Shown: positions 1 through 8,700 of the stretch, in pieces
How positions within the stretch are numbered: the stretch's first letter is position 1
Layout of the letters: the number at the start of each line of letters is the position of its first letter
NCBI GenBank assembly: GCA_051892875.1
Contig: JBJFGR010000130.1
Coordinates: forward strand, 1 to 33,649
Direction: 5' to 3'
DNA length: 33,649 nt
Origin: JBJFGR01 sp051892875
GTDB lineage: Bacteria > Pseudomonadota > Gammaproteobacteria > Enterobacterales > Succinivibrionaceae
Made by a program: the position numbers and the translations under genes
The notes under the pieces: generated by a model
Databases searched by the model: none
Told to the model about the DNA's origin: nothing
Seen by the model: the letters and a program-made list of their open reading frames with translations, nothing else

Positions 1-336
1 AAAAAAACGTTTTTTCAAAAAAATGCACGAGAATATAGATCTTGTTTGAAAAAAAAATCAAGAAATATTTGAAAGTTTGTACAAAATAATAATTAAATAA
101 CTCAAGTTTTTTACTTAAATATGGAGTATCAGAATTACATATTATTTAAGATTTTATTTGTTCTTAGGTATTGTTAAAAACTTGTATTGGCGTTCTTTTA
201 TTTTGGAATAATTATATTGTTTGATATAAAATCTTAAAAAAATAACTTTTAACATTATTTTGTTGCTCAGGTTACTCTTAAAATAAAAACTTTAGGTAGT
301 AATATTTTTCAATTGTATATGTATTCAAAAAAGTAT
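1..336. other. intergenic, no gene seen
   Basis: Very AT-rich stretch with stops in all frames. It starts with a 14-nt perfect palindrome at 2-15 (six A, CG, six T), too small and A/T-homopolymeric to assign a function. It lies downstream of the minus-strand permease gene and shows no convincing terminator for it. Confidence 0.6.
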
Positions 337-1131
337 TTATGTTTTTAATGATAAAAGATAGTGAATATAACCTTTATATAGTAACATAATTGCACTTATA
401 AACATTACAGTTAAGAATAATTTTTTGATTATTTTTACATTTAGTTTTGATAATAATATAGTTCCAGAAAAACCGCCTAGAAACGCACCTAAAACAAGCA
501 TAGGAACCCAAGGCCAGTGTATTTGTCCCATTGAACCTATAGTTATAGCACCTGTTATATTCCAAATTAATGCAACCAAGATCATAGAATGGTGTATAGC
601 TTTTTTTATATCCATTTTAAAACCAAGAATAAGTAGAATAATGGCAAATATTCCAGCTCCTGATGAGAATGAACCACTAAGCATACCTACAAAGAAGACA
701 CATATAGAATTAATTATGTAGTTTTTTAAAGTAAGTTCATTTTCACGATTTATTAATCCAAATTCTTTTTTAAATAAAGAATAAAAAACACCAAATAATG
801 TTAAGAACCCTAAAATGATTTCAGCTATCCAATCATCAATTTTAAGTATTAGTAAAGACCCTATTACAACTGCAGGGCAACCTAATAATAAAAAAATAGA
901 TGATGCCGTTTTGTTAAGACTTGATATCTTGTGATTTTTAGCGAAAGCCCCTATGCCGAGAGCAACAACTGCAACTTTATGAGTTCCTAAAGCTAGAGGA
1001 AAACTTAATCCCATAAATATTAAAACGGGGAGTTGTACGAATCCAGCGCCACCACCTGATAACGAAGCTAAAATATTAGCAACAAACCCAGCTATAAACA
1101 AAACTAATTGATGGGCCAAATTTTCAATCAT
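337..1131 (-). CDS. TSUP (TauE/SafE) family membrane permease
   Basis: A 264-residue polytopic inner-membrane protein of the TSUP family, whose members move sulfur-containing or small organic anions; the substrate here is unknown. The two-repeat architecture is visible: a glycine-rich SGGGAG motif near residues 25-30 in the first half and a related SGSFSSGAG near 152-160 in the second, each inside hydrophobic segments and separated by a charged loop at about 120-137. Length is normal for the family. The ATG at 1131 has no strong Shine-Dalgarno sequence. tRNA-Tyr lies 53 bp upstream on the same strand, so the gene may be partly transcribed from the tRNA promoter; that is inference. An overlapping plus-strand ORF at 425-721 is a shadow. 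Confidence 0.85.
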   Translation of the reverse strand: MIENLAHQLVLFIAGFVANILASLSGGGAGFVQLPVLIFMGLSFPLALGTHKVAVVALGIGAFAKNHKISSLNKTASSIFLLLGCPAVVIGSLLILKIDDWIAEIILGFLTLFGVFYSLFKKEFGLINRENELTLKNYIINSICVFFVGMLSGSFSSGAGIFAIILLILGFKMDIKKAIHHSMILVALIWNITGAITIGSMGQIHWPWVPMLVLGAFLGGFSGTILLSKLNVKIIKKLFLTVMFISAIMLLYKGYIHYLLSLKT

Positions 1132-1184
1132 CTGTATTAAAATAGGGATTAAAGTCGAATTATTAAGGAGTGTTTATGATCAAA

Positions 1185-1269
<85 letters not shown>

Positions 1270-1650
1270 ACTTGAAAACGGAGGTAATATTATCATATTT
1301 TTTTTAAATCACAAGTCTTTTTTTTAATAAATATTGAATATTTATATAAACTGTTGATTTTTCGTTTGTTAAAACTCATTTTTTAATAATTTATTATCAA
1401 TAACCTGTAAACTAAGTCCTCACTTAATTTAAGGGTATCTTGACTAAACGATTTTTAATCCTAGCCGTTTTGGAGTTTTTTTAATTTGCATTGAAATATA
1501 TCTCTTTTTTTAATACCTATAATGAAGTTTCTAACAAATGTTATTTACCTGTCTTAATTTGAAGATAATAACTAAAGTTTTGCATATTATTTCCGCTAAG
1601 TTATTGTAATCAGAAAATTTACATAGTTTTTAATGTAAATAAATAACAAA
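1270..1650. other. intergenic region between tRNA-Tyr and the 1651 gene
   Basis: About 380 bp of AT-rich DNA with no supported gene. The left part should hold the tRNA-Tyr promoter (minus strand) and the right part the promoter for the divergent gene at 1651. No consensus -35/-10 pair stands out above the A/T background. The only clear structure is the inverted repeat at 1618-1639. Confidence 0.5.
1618..1639 (+). promoter_or_regulatory. inverted repeat just upstream of the 1651 start
   Basis: TTTACAT (1618-1624) and ATGTAAA (1633-1639) form a perfect 7-bp inverted repeat around an 8-nt T-rich spacer, ending 11 nt before the ATG at 1651. It occupies the place where a ribosome binding site would be, and no Shine-Dalgarno is seen. 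It could be an operator or a hairpin in the 5' leader. Confidence 0.35.
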
Positions 1651-2178
1651 ATGAATAGTTTAGTAGAAAGAGAAATGTTAACTTCAGATATTAGAAATAA
1701 ATTTTTAGTAGATGAACTTCAATTAGGTAACACTTTGAATGAAGCTGTATCTAATGGAGATAGGGCGTATTTTTCTCTGTTGCTCTCTATGATTTCAAAT
1801 GATGTTACAGATAATGCTTCTGTTGTTGATCCTCAAAAAAATAAAGTATCAAATGAAGATTTACGTGCTAAATTTCATTTATTAGAACCAAGGTCCTTTT
1901 ATGCTACTGATGAAGATTATGAAATAGCAGAAGGTTATAATACATGTCTAGCAAATGGTAATATTTCAGATATTAATTTAACAATATGTATGAAACATGA
2001 ACCATTTGCGGTTAAAGATGAAGAAATACCAAATAATATTTTAAATAATTTATCTCCTCTTCAAAGAAATAAAGCCGAATGTGCGATGAATGGATTATCA
2101 ATTGCTAGAGAGCCTTTTGATTTATGTACTTTGAGTATAGTTGAAGCAATTGATAATGCTCGTAATTTAGATATTTAA
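1651..2178 (+). CDS. uncharacterised small acidic protein, possibly VC2046/SO_2500-like
   Basis: A 175-residue soluble, acidic protein without signal peptide or membrane segment. Two segments look well packed: residues about 21-52 (ELQLGNTLNEAV followed by a leucine-rich helix ending in SNDV) and about 68-80 (EDLRAKFHLLEP). This pattern resembles what I remember of the uncharacterised VC2046/SO_2500 family of Vibrio and Shewanella. That is a recollection, not a search result, and the second half is not matched by it. The ATG at 1651 is the first in frame; no good ribosome binding site precedes it, but an inverted repeat does. It is convergent with smrA, with 9 bp between the stop codons. Function unknown. 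Confidence 0.7.
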   Translation: MNSLVEREMLTSDIRNKFLVDELQLGNTLNEAVSNGDRAYFSLLLSMISNDVTDNASVVDPQKNKVSNEDLRAKFHLLEPRSFYATDEDYEIAEGYNTCLANGNISDINLTICMKHEPFAVKDEEIPNNILNNLSPLQRNKAECAMNGLSIAREPFDLCTLSIVEAIDNARNLDI

Positions 2179-2187
2179 TTATTTTAT

Positions 2188-2814
2188 CTACCTTCTTGCA
2201 AAATTTTCACGGGTTTCTATTCTAGCTTCATCACCTTTTTTTATAAGTACATAGGTTGCTCCTTTATCTCCATGGTATGGCATTGCTGTATGGTATGCTA
2301 ATACTTCAGGCATTTGTTTTAACCAATGGGCAACATAACTTTTTAAAAGAGCTTTAGGATTACAGAATTCTCCTTTTCCATGAATTATCAAAATACATCT
2401 TATGTTTTGGCGATAAGCTTTAATTATTAGCTTTCTTACTTTTATATAGGCATTTTCCACAGTGTTGTTATGTAAATCAATACCATCTTGAGGAAGGTAT
2501 TCTCCAGATTTTAATTTTTTCATAACACCATATTGTAGCCCTGGAGTTTTGTATGAGATATTATCATTAGGGTCAACAAAAACCATATTTGCAGTAGAAA
2601 AGAATCCTAAATCTTCTTCTTTTTTTTCATCTGAATGCATATCTTTTAGCATTTGAGAAACTTTAGGGTCCATTATTGGGGTTTTTCTTTCGATGGTGTT
2701 TTGTTTTATTTTTTTTACACCTTTCATGGCATCAGCAAATGAAGTGAATTCTTCATTGTAGGAAAAATTTTCATCAATTAATAAATCATCATCAAAGTTC
2801 ATATTATTTACCAT
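2188..2814 (-). CDS. smrA: Smr-domain endonuclease, SmrA (YdaL) type
   Basis: 208 residues. The C-terminal Smr domain (about 110-195) shows the three expected elements: DLH at 113-115, IIHGKG at 143-148 and GDKGATYV at 182-189. The block before it (PGLQYGVMKKLKSGEY, residues 91-106) and the tail (ENFARR) match E. coli SmrA/YdaL better than SmrB/YfcN. Unlike what I recall of E. coli SmrA, the DLH motif is complete here. Smr domains act on nucleic acids, as nickases or as ribosome-collision mRNA endonucleases (SmrB); SmrA's role is poorly known. The gene is the last of the mtnN-cbiB-btuF-smrA series, 20 bp after btuF. ATG 2814 is taken as start; a second in-frame ATG at 2802 is possible. Neither has a strong ribosome binding site. 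Confidence 0.88.
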   Translation of the reverse strand: MVNNMNFDDDLLIDENFSYNEEFTSFADAMKGVKKIKQNTIERKTPIMDPKVSQMLKDMHSDEKKEEDLGFFSTANMVFVDPNDNISYKTPGLQYGVMKKLKSGEYLPQDGIDLHNNTVENAYIKVRKLIIKAYRQNIRCILIIHGKGEFCNPKALLKSYVAHWLKQMPEVLAYHTAMPYHGDKGATYVLIKKGDEARIETRENFARR

Positions 2815-2834
2815 CTTTTTTATATTAAATTTGA

Positions 2835-3665
2835 TTATTCTTCGTTTTGAATTATTTTACAAAGAAAGTCTATACCTATGTTTATAGTTCTTGGGGTAAC
2901 TCTGCTTAATATATCATCATATACACCTCGAACAATTTTTGTTTTATTTTGTATAAAATAAGGTAACTTTTTTATATCTGTATTTAAACTTATTAATAAA
3001 TCAAATTTTGTAATAAATAGCTTTTCATTGCTGATAATAGGATAAGATATTTTTTCAGAAAGGAATATATTATGAGCATTACAAATGCTGATAGCTTCAT
3101 TTAAAAAAATATTATTACCTACAGCAATTATAGGTTTTGTCCAAGTAATGATACCTATATTTTTCATAGGATAATTTTGATATTTAGTTTTTATTTCATT
3201 TAATTTGTTTTGGAGATTATTTTTTAAAATTTTACTGTTTTTTTCTTGGTTTATTTCTTTTCCTAAATCTTCTATATTCTTCAAAAATAAATTAAAAGAA
3301 GACATATCGTATGAGATAATTTTAGTATCTCTAATGTGTTGTTTTATTATCTCTATCGATTTTGTATTAAAGGAATTATATGAAGCACTTAAAAAGATAT
3401 GAGTAGGATGAAGAGTTATTATTTTTTCGATATTTGTAGTGTATGCATCGCCAACAATTTCTTTAGTTTTTGTGTTACTAGGGTAATTACTATAATAATC
3501 TATTCCAATTAAATCATCTCCTGAGTTAAGTTCATAAATCAGTTCAGTGATTTCAGGAGATAAACTGATAATTCTTAATTTATCATCTGCTGATATTTTG
3601 TTAAATACCATACAAATTATTATGGATAAATTTATAAAAAAAATAAACAAATATTTACAATGCAC
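2835..3665 (-). CDS. btuF: vitamin B12 ABC transporter periplasmic binding protein
   Basis: 276 residues. An N-terminal hydrophobic stretch (about 4-24) is the signal peptide. The mature part has the helical-backbone metal/cobalamin receptor pattern: RIISLSPEITELIYEL near residue 31, then IGIDYYSNYP, then an EKIITLHPTHIF block, with a C-terminal lobe ending RVTPRTINIGIDFLC. This follows E. coli BtuF along its length. The start is a GTG (3665) preceded by AAGGAA (3676-3671), a good ribosome binding site lying over the stop of cbiB, so the two genes are probably translationally coupled. The BtuC and BtuD partners are not in this window. The cbiB and mtnN context supports cobalamin over iron-siderophore binding. 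Confidence 0.87.
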   Translation of the reverse strand: MHCKYLFIFFINLSIIICMVFNKISADDKLRIISLSPEITELIYELNSGDDLIGIDYYSNYPSNTKTKEIVGDAYTTNIEKIITLHPTHIFLSASYNSFNTKSIEIIKQHIRDTKIISYDMSSFNLFLKNIEDLGKEINQEKNSKILKNNLQNKLNEIKTKYQNYPMKNIGIITWTKPIIAVGNNIFLNEAISICNAHNIFLSEKISYPIISNEKLFITKFDLLISLNTDIKKLPYFIQNKTKIVRGVYDDILSRVTPRTINIGIDFLCKIIQNEE

Positions 3666-3674
3666 TCTGTTTCC

Positions 3675-4670
3675 TTAAAATCTTATCCAATTAAAGTATA
3701 CGGCATATTTTAATGCTAGGCATAAAAATATTGTTAACCAAATGTAAATTGATGTTATGAAAACCATTTTTTTTATATCTTGGGTTTCAGGGTTGTTACT
3801 ACCACCAATAATAGGGTAGCGATATAAGTTTAACATGTAATAACGAGGACCTCCTAAACGAATATTTATTATGCCTGCTAAAGCAGTCATAATAATTCCT
3901 GAAGTTTTTGAAGGCCAATTTTGTATAGCATAGCCAACTGCTTGAAATGCATTTTTTTTATTTTTTGCAGGTAATATGTAGATTATAAGTAGCATTAAAA
4001 GAGAAGGAATTAAATAAATAATTTGAGATAAACGATAGACTAATAGACCAAAGTGTTGATTATAGGCAAGCTTTAAATTAAATGACATACTCATTAAAGT
4101 AATCAGCCTAGTAAAAATAGCACATTCTATTCCTAAGAATAAGTATACAAAAGCAGGAATATAAAAATTATTTATTAGACGTAGTGTAGAACTTTCACAA
4201 ATGGCTTTGCACATACCCATGGAACTTAGTTTTGTAGTAATTCTCAGAACAAAGCGAGATAATAAAGTTCGAGCTTTAGATTTACTTTCATCTGTATTTT
4301 GGTCTAAATATTTAATCATCTGTTTAGATACAGATCTTGGAGGTCTTGATTCTAAAATAAGTAGTAAACATAAGAAATCTATTACTTCTGGTAGATTTGT
4401 TACTTGTTTACTGCAGTATATGCATACGAATATTGGAATAATAATAACAATTGGAAGAAATATTCCCGAAATTATCTGTTGATATTTATCATTACCAAAT
4501 TTATTAACTCTTCGTCCTAATAAGCTAAAAAAAGGAATAAGTTTATTTAGTCTTATGAAGAAAGGATAAGGAATAAGCCATTCAAATATCATTGCAAATA
4601 AAAGTAAGCTAGGCTCAATTTTACATATTGGCCAAATATTGTCAAAAAAGTAATTCATATAAGTATGCAT
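3675..4670 (-). CDS. cbiB: CbiB/CobD-type cobalamin biosynthesis membrane protein
   Basis: 331 residues, membrane protein with several hydrophobic segments (about 20-40, 70-90, 170-195, 215-235, 300-325). CbiB joins the aminopropanol (phosphate) arm to adenosylcobyric acid to give adenosylcobinamide (phosphate). The central block around 120-165 (AR..LSRFVLR.T..LS..G..KA..ES) and the later LGGPRYY ... RYPIIGG block (about 273-291) fit the divergent Vibrio-type CbiB found next to mtnN and btuF. The usual RDT triplet appears here as RIT, so the aspartate is replaced; whether that is normal in this branch I cannot say. It lies 31 bp after mtnN and 9 bp before btuF. No other corrin-ring genes are in the window, which fits salvage. 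ATG 4670 has no clear ribosome binding site. Confidence 0.82.
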   Translation of the reverse strand: MHTYMNYFFDNIWPICKIEPSLLLFAMIFEWLIPYPFFIRLNKLIPFFSLLGRRVNKFGNDKYQQIISGIFLPIVIIIPIFVCIYCSKQVTNLPEVIDFLCLLLILESRPPRSVSKQMIKYLDQNTDESKSKARTLLSRFVLRITTKLSSMGMCKAICESSTLRLINNFYIPAFVYLFLGIECAIFTRLITLMSMSFNLKLAYNQHFGLLVYRLSQIIYLIPSLLMLLIIYILPAKNKKNAFQAVGYAIQNWPSKTSGIIMTALAGIINIRLGGPRYYMLNLYRYPIIGGSNNPETQDIKKMVFITSIYIWLTIFLCLALKYAVYFNWIRF

Positions 4671-4701
4671 AATATTTTATTTTACTTTAAATTAATTTGT
4701 T

Positions 4702-5397
4702 TTATTTTAAAATTTCTAAAATTATAGCTTTACCGTGATCTACTGCAATAGGAAGTAATTCTTCAAAAGTTATATTAGCTTCATCATTGGCGTTATCTGA
4801 AATAGTTCTTAGTATTAAACAAGGTATCTCAAAATTTGCACATACTTGACCAATGGCAGCACTTTCCATATCCACAGCTTTTCCAGTTGGGAATATTAAT
4901 TCAATATTTTGTTTTATTTCTTTATTACTTATGAATTGATCACCACTAACAATAGTTCCAGAATGAACTTTGAAATTTAATTTACTAGCGATGTTAATTG
5001 TTAATTGTTCAGCATTTTTTGTGAAAGTAGAGGTTAAATCAACTAATTGGTTAAATCCTGGAACTTCGCCGATTTTTCTGCCAAAAACAGTTAAATCAAA
5101 ATCATGTTGTGAAACATTATTAGCTATTACAAGATCTAGTACTTTAACTTCTTTTCCCAATCCACCAGCTACACCTGTATTAATAACTACATCTACTTTA
5201 AAATTTGTAATTAAAATAGTAGTGGCAATAGTTGCTGAAACTTTACCAATACCACTGCATGTAAGAACAACTTGTTTTTCATTTATATCACCTGAATAAT
5301 ATTCTTTATTGCCAAAATTGGTGATTTTTATATTATTTATAAGAGGTTTTATTTTTTCTATTTCTTCGGGCATAGCTCCGATAATGCCATAAATCAT
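4702..5397 (-). CDS. mtnN: 5'-methylthioadenosine/S-adenosylhomocysteine nucleosidase
   Basis: 231 residues from the ATG at 5397, almost the E. coli length (232). The start is set by AAGGAT seven bases upstream and by the family N-terminus (IIGAMPEE); the longer ORF from 5436 would add 13 residues foreign to the family. Catalytic residues by alignment: Glu12 in GAMPEE, Glu178 in VDMESAA and Asp201 in RTISDNA. The TGVAGG phosphorylase-like glycine motif is at 75-80. The enzyme hydrolyses MTA and SAH to adenine plus the thioribose, clearing products of SAM-dependent reactions and of autoinducer synthesis. It is first in the minus-strand mtnN-cbiB-btuF-smrA series, the order known from vibrios and relatives. 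Confidence 0.95.
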   Translation of the reverse strand: MIYGIIGAMPEEIEKIKPLINNIKITNFGNKEYYSGDINEKQVVLTCSGIGKVSATIATTILITNFKVDVVINTGVAGGLGKEVKVLDLVIANNVSQHDFDLTVFGRKIGEVPGFNQLVDLTSTFTKNAEQLTINIASKLNFKVHSGTIVSGDQFISNKEIKQNIELIFPTGKAVDMESAAIGQVCANFEIPCLILRTISDNANDEANITFEELLPIAVDHGKAIILEILK

Positions 5398-5536
5398 ATT
5401 TATATCCTTATTCAAAAACTGCAAAAATTTTAACATATATTTGCTTTTTTAGTTAGTATGTTTTGATGGTACAAAAATTGCTTTATTGATAACTAGATAA
5501 TGTAAAAAGATTGTTTTGTAATATATACGCTAATAT

Positions 5537-5570
5537 GTAATACAAAAATATATTTTTTTTTTTGTATTAC
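5537..5570. promoter_or_regulatory. 12-bp perfect palindrome between mtnN and gltB
   Basis: GTAATACAAAAA (5537-5548) is repeated in inverted orientation as TTTTTGTATTAC (5559-5570) around a 10-nt T-rich loop. It sits between two divergent genes, where a transcription terminator is not expected. It may be a binding site for a dimeric regulator or an insulating hairpin; a terminator for a short upstream transcript cannot be excluded. Confidence 0.45.
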
Positions 5571-5573
5571 GGT

Positions 5574-5641
5574 AGTGCAAGAAAATGCACTCATTTTGAT
5601 TTTATGCACTATTTTGGTGAAAATTAAGGAATAATGGTGCA
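5574..5641 (+). promoter_or_regulatory. cluster of NtrC-like half-sites upstream of gltB
   Basis: TGCACTATTTTGGTGA (5605-5620) closely matches the NtrC (NRI) enhancer core GCAC-N6-GGTG and resembles a glnA upstream site of E. coli. More half-sites flank it: GTGCA (5575-5579), TGCAC (5586-5590) and GGTGCA (5636-5641). Placement about 150-200 bp before gltB suits nitrogen control of glutamate synthase. I found no -24/-12 sigma-54 pattern (GG-N10-GC) between the cluster and the gene, so the mode of action is open. Confidence 0.5.
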
Positions 5642-5678
5642 TAATTATTCATTAATAATGAATAAAAATTCAAAATAA

Positions 5679-5735
5679 TGGTAATAGATTACTGTATTGG
5701 AGTATAATTATTAAGATGATTTTCATGCATTGAAA
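5679..5735 (+). promoter_or_regulatory. candidate gltBD promoter and adjacent dyad
   Basis: TATAAT at 5703-5708 has only a poor -35 (TGGTAA, 5679-5684, 18-bp spacer), as expected for an activator-dependent promoter. Just downstream TTTCA (5721-5725) and TGAAA (5731-5735) form a dyad around TGCAT. A leader of about 70 nt before gltB would result. Confidence 0.35.
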
Positions 5736-5784
5736 GTTTTAAATTTTTGTAAAAAGTTTTTAGTACAGCTAAGAGGATTCGAGA

Positions 5785-8700
5785 GTGATGGATTCAGCGT
5801 TACCGAAGCGTCAAGGTCTTTACGATCCTGCAAATGAGCACGACGCGTGCGGTGTGGGTTTTGTTGCCCATATGAAAGGGGAAAAGAGCCACAGCATTGT
5901 TGAACAAGGTTTGTTAATCCTTAAGAATATTAACCATCGTGGCGCTGTAGGGGCAGATCCTCTACAAGGTGATGGTGCCGGTATTCTTATTCAGATACCA
6001 GACCAGTTATATCGTGATGACATGATTCAAAAAGGTGTGTCATTGCCAGCAGCAGGTGAATATGGCGTTGGTATGGTTTTTCTTCCAAGAGAGGCTGCAT
6101 CATGCAAAGCTTGTGAAGAAGAAATAGAAAGAGCTGTTAGAGCTGAGGGTCAAGTAGTTTTAGGGTGGAGAGATGTTCCTGTAAATGCAGAGTGTCCAAT
6201 GTCTCCAACTGTAAAAGCTACAGAACCTGTTATTCGCCAAATATTTGTGGGACGTGGTAAAGATGTTTTAGTTACAGATGCTTTAGAACGTAAATTGTAT
6301 ATAATTCGTAAACGTAGTTCTAAAGCAATTAAGAATTTAAATTTAAAACATTGTGGTGAATTCTATATATCCTCATTCTCTGCTAGAACAATAGTTTACA
6401 AAGGATTGTTATTAGCTGATCAGGTAGGTTTGTATTATCGAGATTTAGCTGATGCTCGTTGTGTATCAGCTTTAGCTATGGTTCACCAACGTTTCTCAAC
6501 AAATACATTCCCATCATGGGCTTTAGCACATCCATTCCGTATGATTGCTCATAATGGTGAAATAAATACAGTTAGAGGTAACGTAAATTGGATGCGTGCC
6601 CGTGAGAAATGCGTTCATTCACCAGTTTTAGGCGATGATTTAGAAAAAGTTTGGCCACTAATTTATCCTGGTCAGTCAGATTCTGCTTCATTTGATAATG
6701 CATTAGAATTATTGACCATGAGTGGTTACTCACTAGCTCATGCAGTAATGATGATGATTCCAGAAGCTTGGGAAAAACATAATACTATGGATCCTAAGCG
6801 TCATGCATTTTATGAATACCATGCTGCAATGATGGAACCATGGGATGGTCCTGCAGCAGTTGCATTCACAGATGGAAGACAAATAGGTGCTACATTAGAT
6901 AGAAATGGTTTACGCCCAGCAAGATATTTAGTAACTAAAGATGATTTAGTTGTAATGGCTTCTGAATCAGGTGTATTACCAATAGATGATTCTAGAATAT
7001 TAAAGAAATGGAAATTGCAACCTGGTAAGATGTTCCTCATTGATATGGAACAAGGTAGAATTATAGATGATGCTGAAATCAAAAATGCATTAGCTACTGC
7101 AAAACCATATTCCGAATGGATTAATAAAATTAGAATTAAGATTGATGACTTAAAGAGCCTTTCTGGTGATGTTGCTCCAATTGAACATGAAGCTTCATTG
7201 TTGGACATGCAGCAGTTGTTTGGTTATACTCAAGAAGACATTAAGAGATTAATGTTACCTATGGCTATAAATGGTCAAGAACCAATTGCTTCCATGGGTA
7301 ATGATGCTTCTTTAACTGTATTGTCAAAGAAGAATAAGACTTTATATGATTATTTCCGTCAGGTATTTGCTCAGGTAACAAATCCTCCTATCGATCCGAT
7401 ACGTGAAGATATGGTTATGTCGTTGGTTTCATTTATTGGACCTCGTCCAAACTTGTTGAATTCAACAGATATTAACCCACCGATTCGTTTGGAAGTTGAA
7501 CAACCAATCTTATCTGAATTACAAATAGAACAGATTCGTAATATTGAAAAATATACTAATGGTAAATTCAGATCTCATGAATTAGATATTACTTATCCAT
7601 TGGACTGGGGTAAAGAAGGTATTGAAGCTAGATTGGCTTCATTAGCTTGCGAAGCTGAAGATGCTGTTAAAGAAGGGGCTAATATCTTAATTATCACAGA
7701 TAGAAAGGTAAGTAAAACTCGTGTAGCAATCCCTGCTTTATTAGCAACATCTACTGTTCATTTACGTTTAGTTAATGCTGGTTTACGCACAAGCACAGGT
7801 TTAGTTGTGGAAACTGGTAGTGCTCGTGAAGTGCATCATTTTGCATTGTTAGCAGGTTATGGTGCTGAAGCAATTCATCCATATATTGCTATTGAAACCT
7901 TACGTGAATTAGCTGAAGGTAATAAAGCGAAAGAAGAAGAATACATTGCTCATTACGTTAAGGCTATAGGCAAGGGGCTTTGTAAGACTATGTCTAAAAT
8001 GGGTATTTCAACCTATATGTCTTACACTGGTGCTCAGGTATTTGAAGCAGTAGGTTTAACAAAAGAATTTGTGGATAAGTATTTCACTAATACATCTTCA
8101 AATGTTGAAGGTATAGGTTTATTTGAAGTAGCACAAGAAGCAATTAATTTCCATACTGAAGCTTTTGGCAATGATCCATTACTTGAAAATGATTTAGATG
8201 CAGGTGGTGAATATAATTATCGAGTTCGTGGTGAAGACCATATGTGGACACCTGAAGCTATCGCTGATTTACAACATGCTGTTCGTACAGAAAATGGTAA
8301 TGCTTATAAGCAGTATGCAAATATTATCAATGATCAGTCCAAGAGACATTTAACTTTACGAGGTTTATTTGAAATTAAAAAACCTTTTGATCCTATCGAT
8401 ATAAGTGAAGTAGAACCTGCGAAAGAAATAGTTAAGAGATTTGCGACAGGTGCTATGTCATTGGGTTCTATTTCTACCGAAGCTCATACTAACTTGGCAA
8501 TAGCTATGAACCGTATTGGTGGTAAGTCTAATACAGGTGAAGGTGGTGAAGATGCTAAGCGTTTTTCTCCTGTAACTAAGAAAACTATGTTATCAGAAAT
8601 TATTGGAGAAGGTAGAATCGAACGTGATATCGAATTAGAACCTGGTGATAGTTTACGTTCTGCTATTAAACAGGTTGCTTCAGGTAGATTTGGTGTTACA

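Noticed and set aside
2..15. Palindrome of six A, CG, six T at the left edge as a terminator
   Set aside because: A homopolymer palindrome with no loop and no G+C stem; expected by chance in such DNA.
425..721. 98-codon plus-strand ORF inside the permease gene
   Set aside because: It is antisense to a well-supported membrane protein; a shadow frame.
5398..5436. Upstream ATG giving mtnN 13 extra residues
   Set aside because: The internal ATG at 5397 has a good ribosome binding site and matches the family N-terminus and length.
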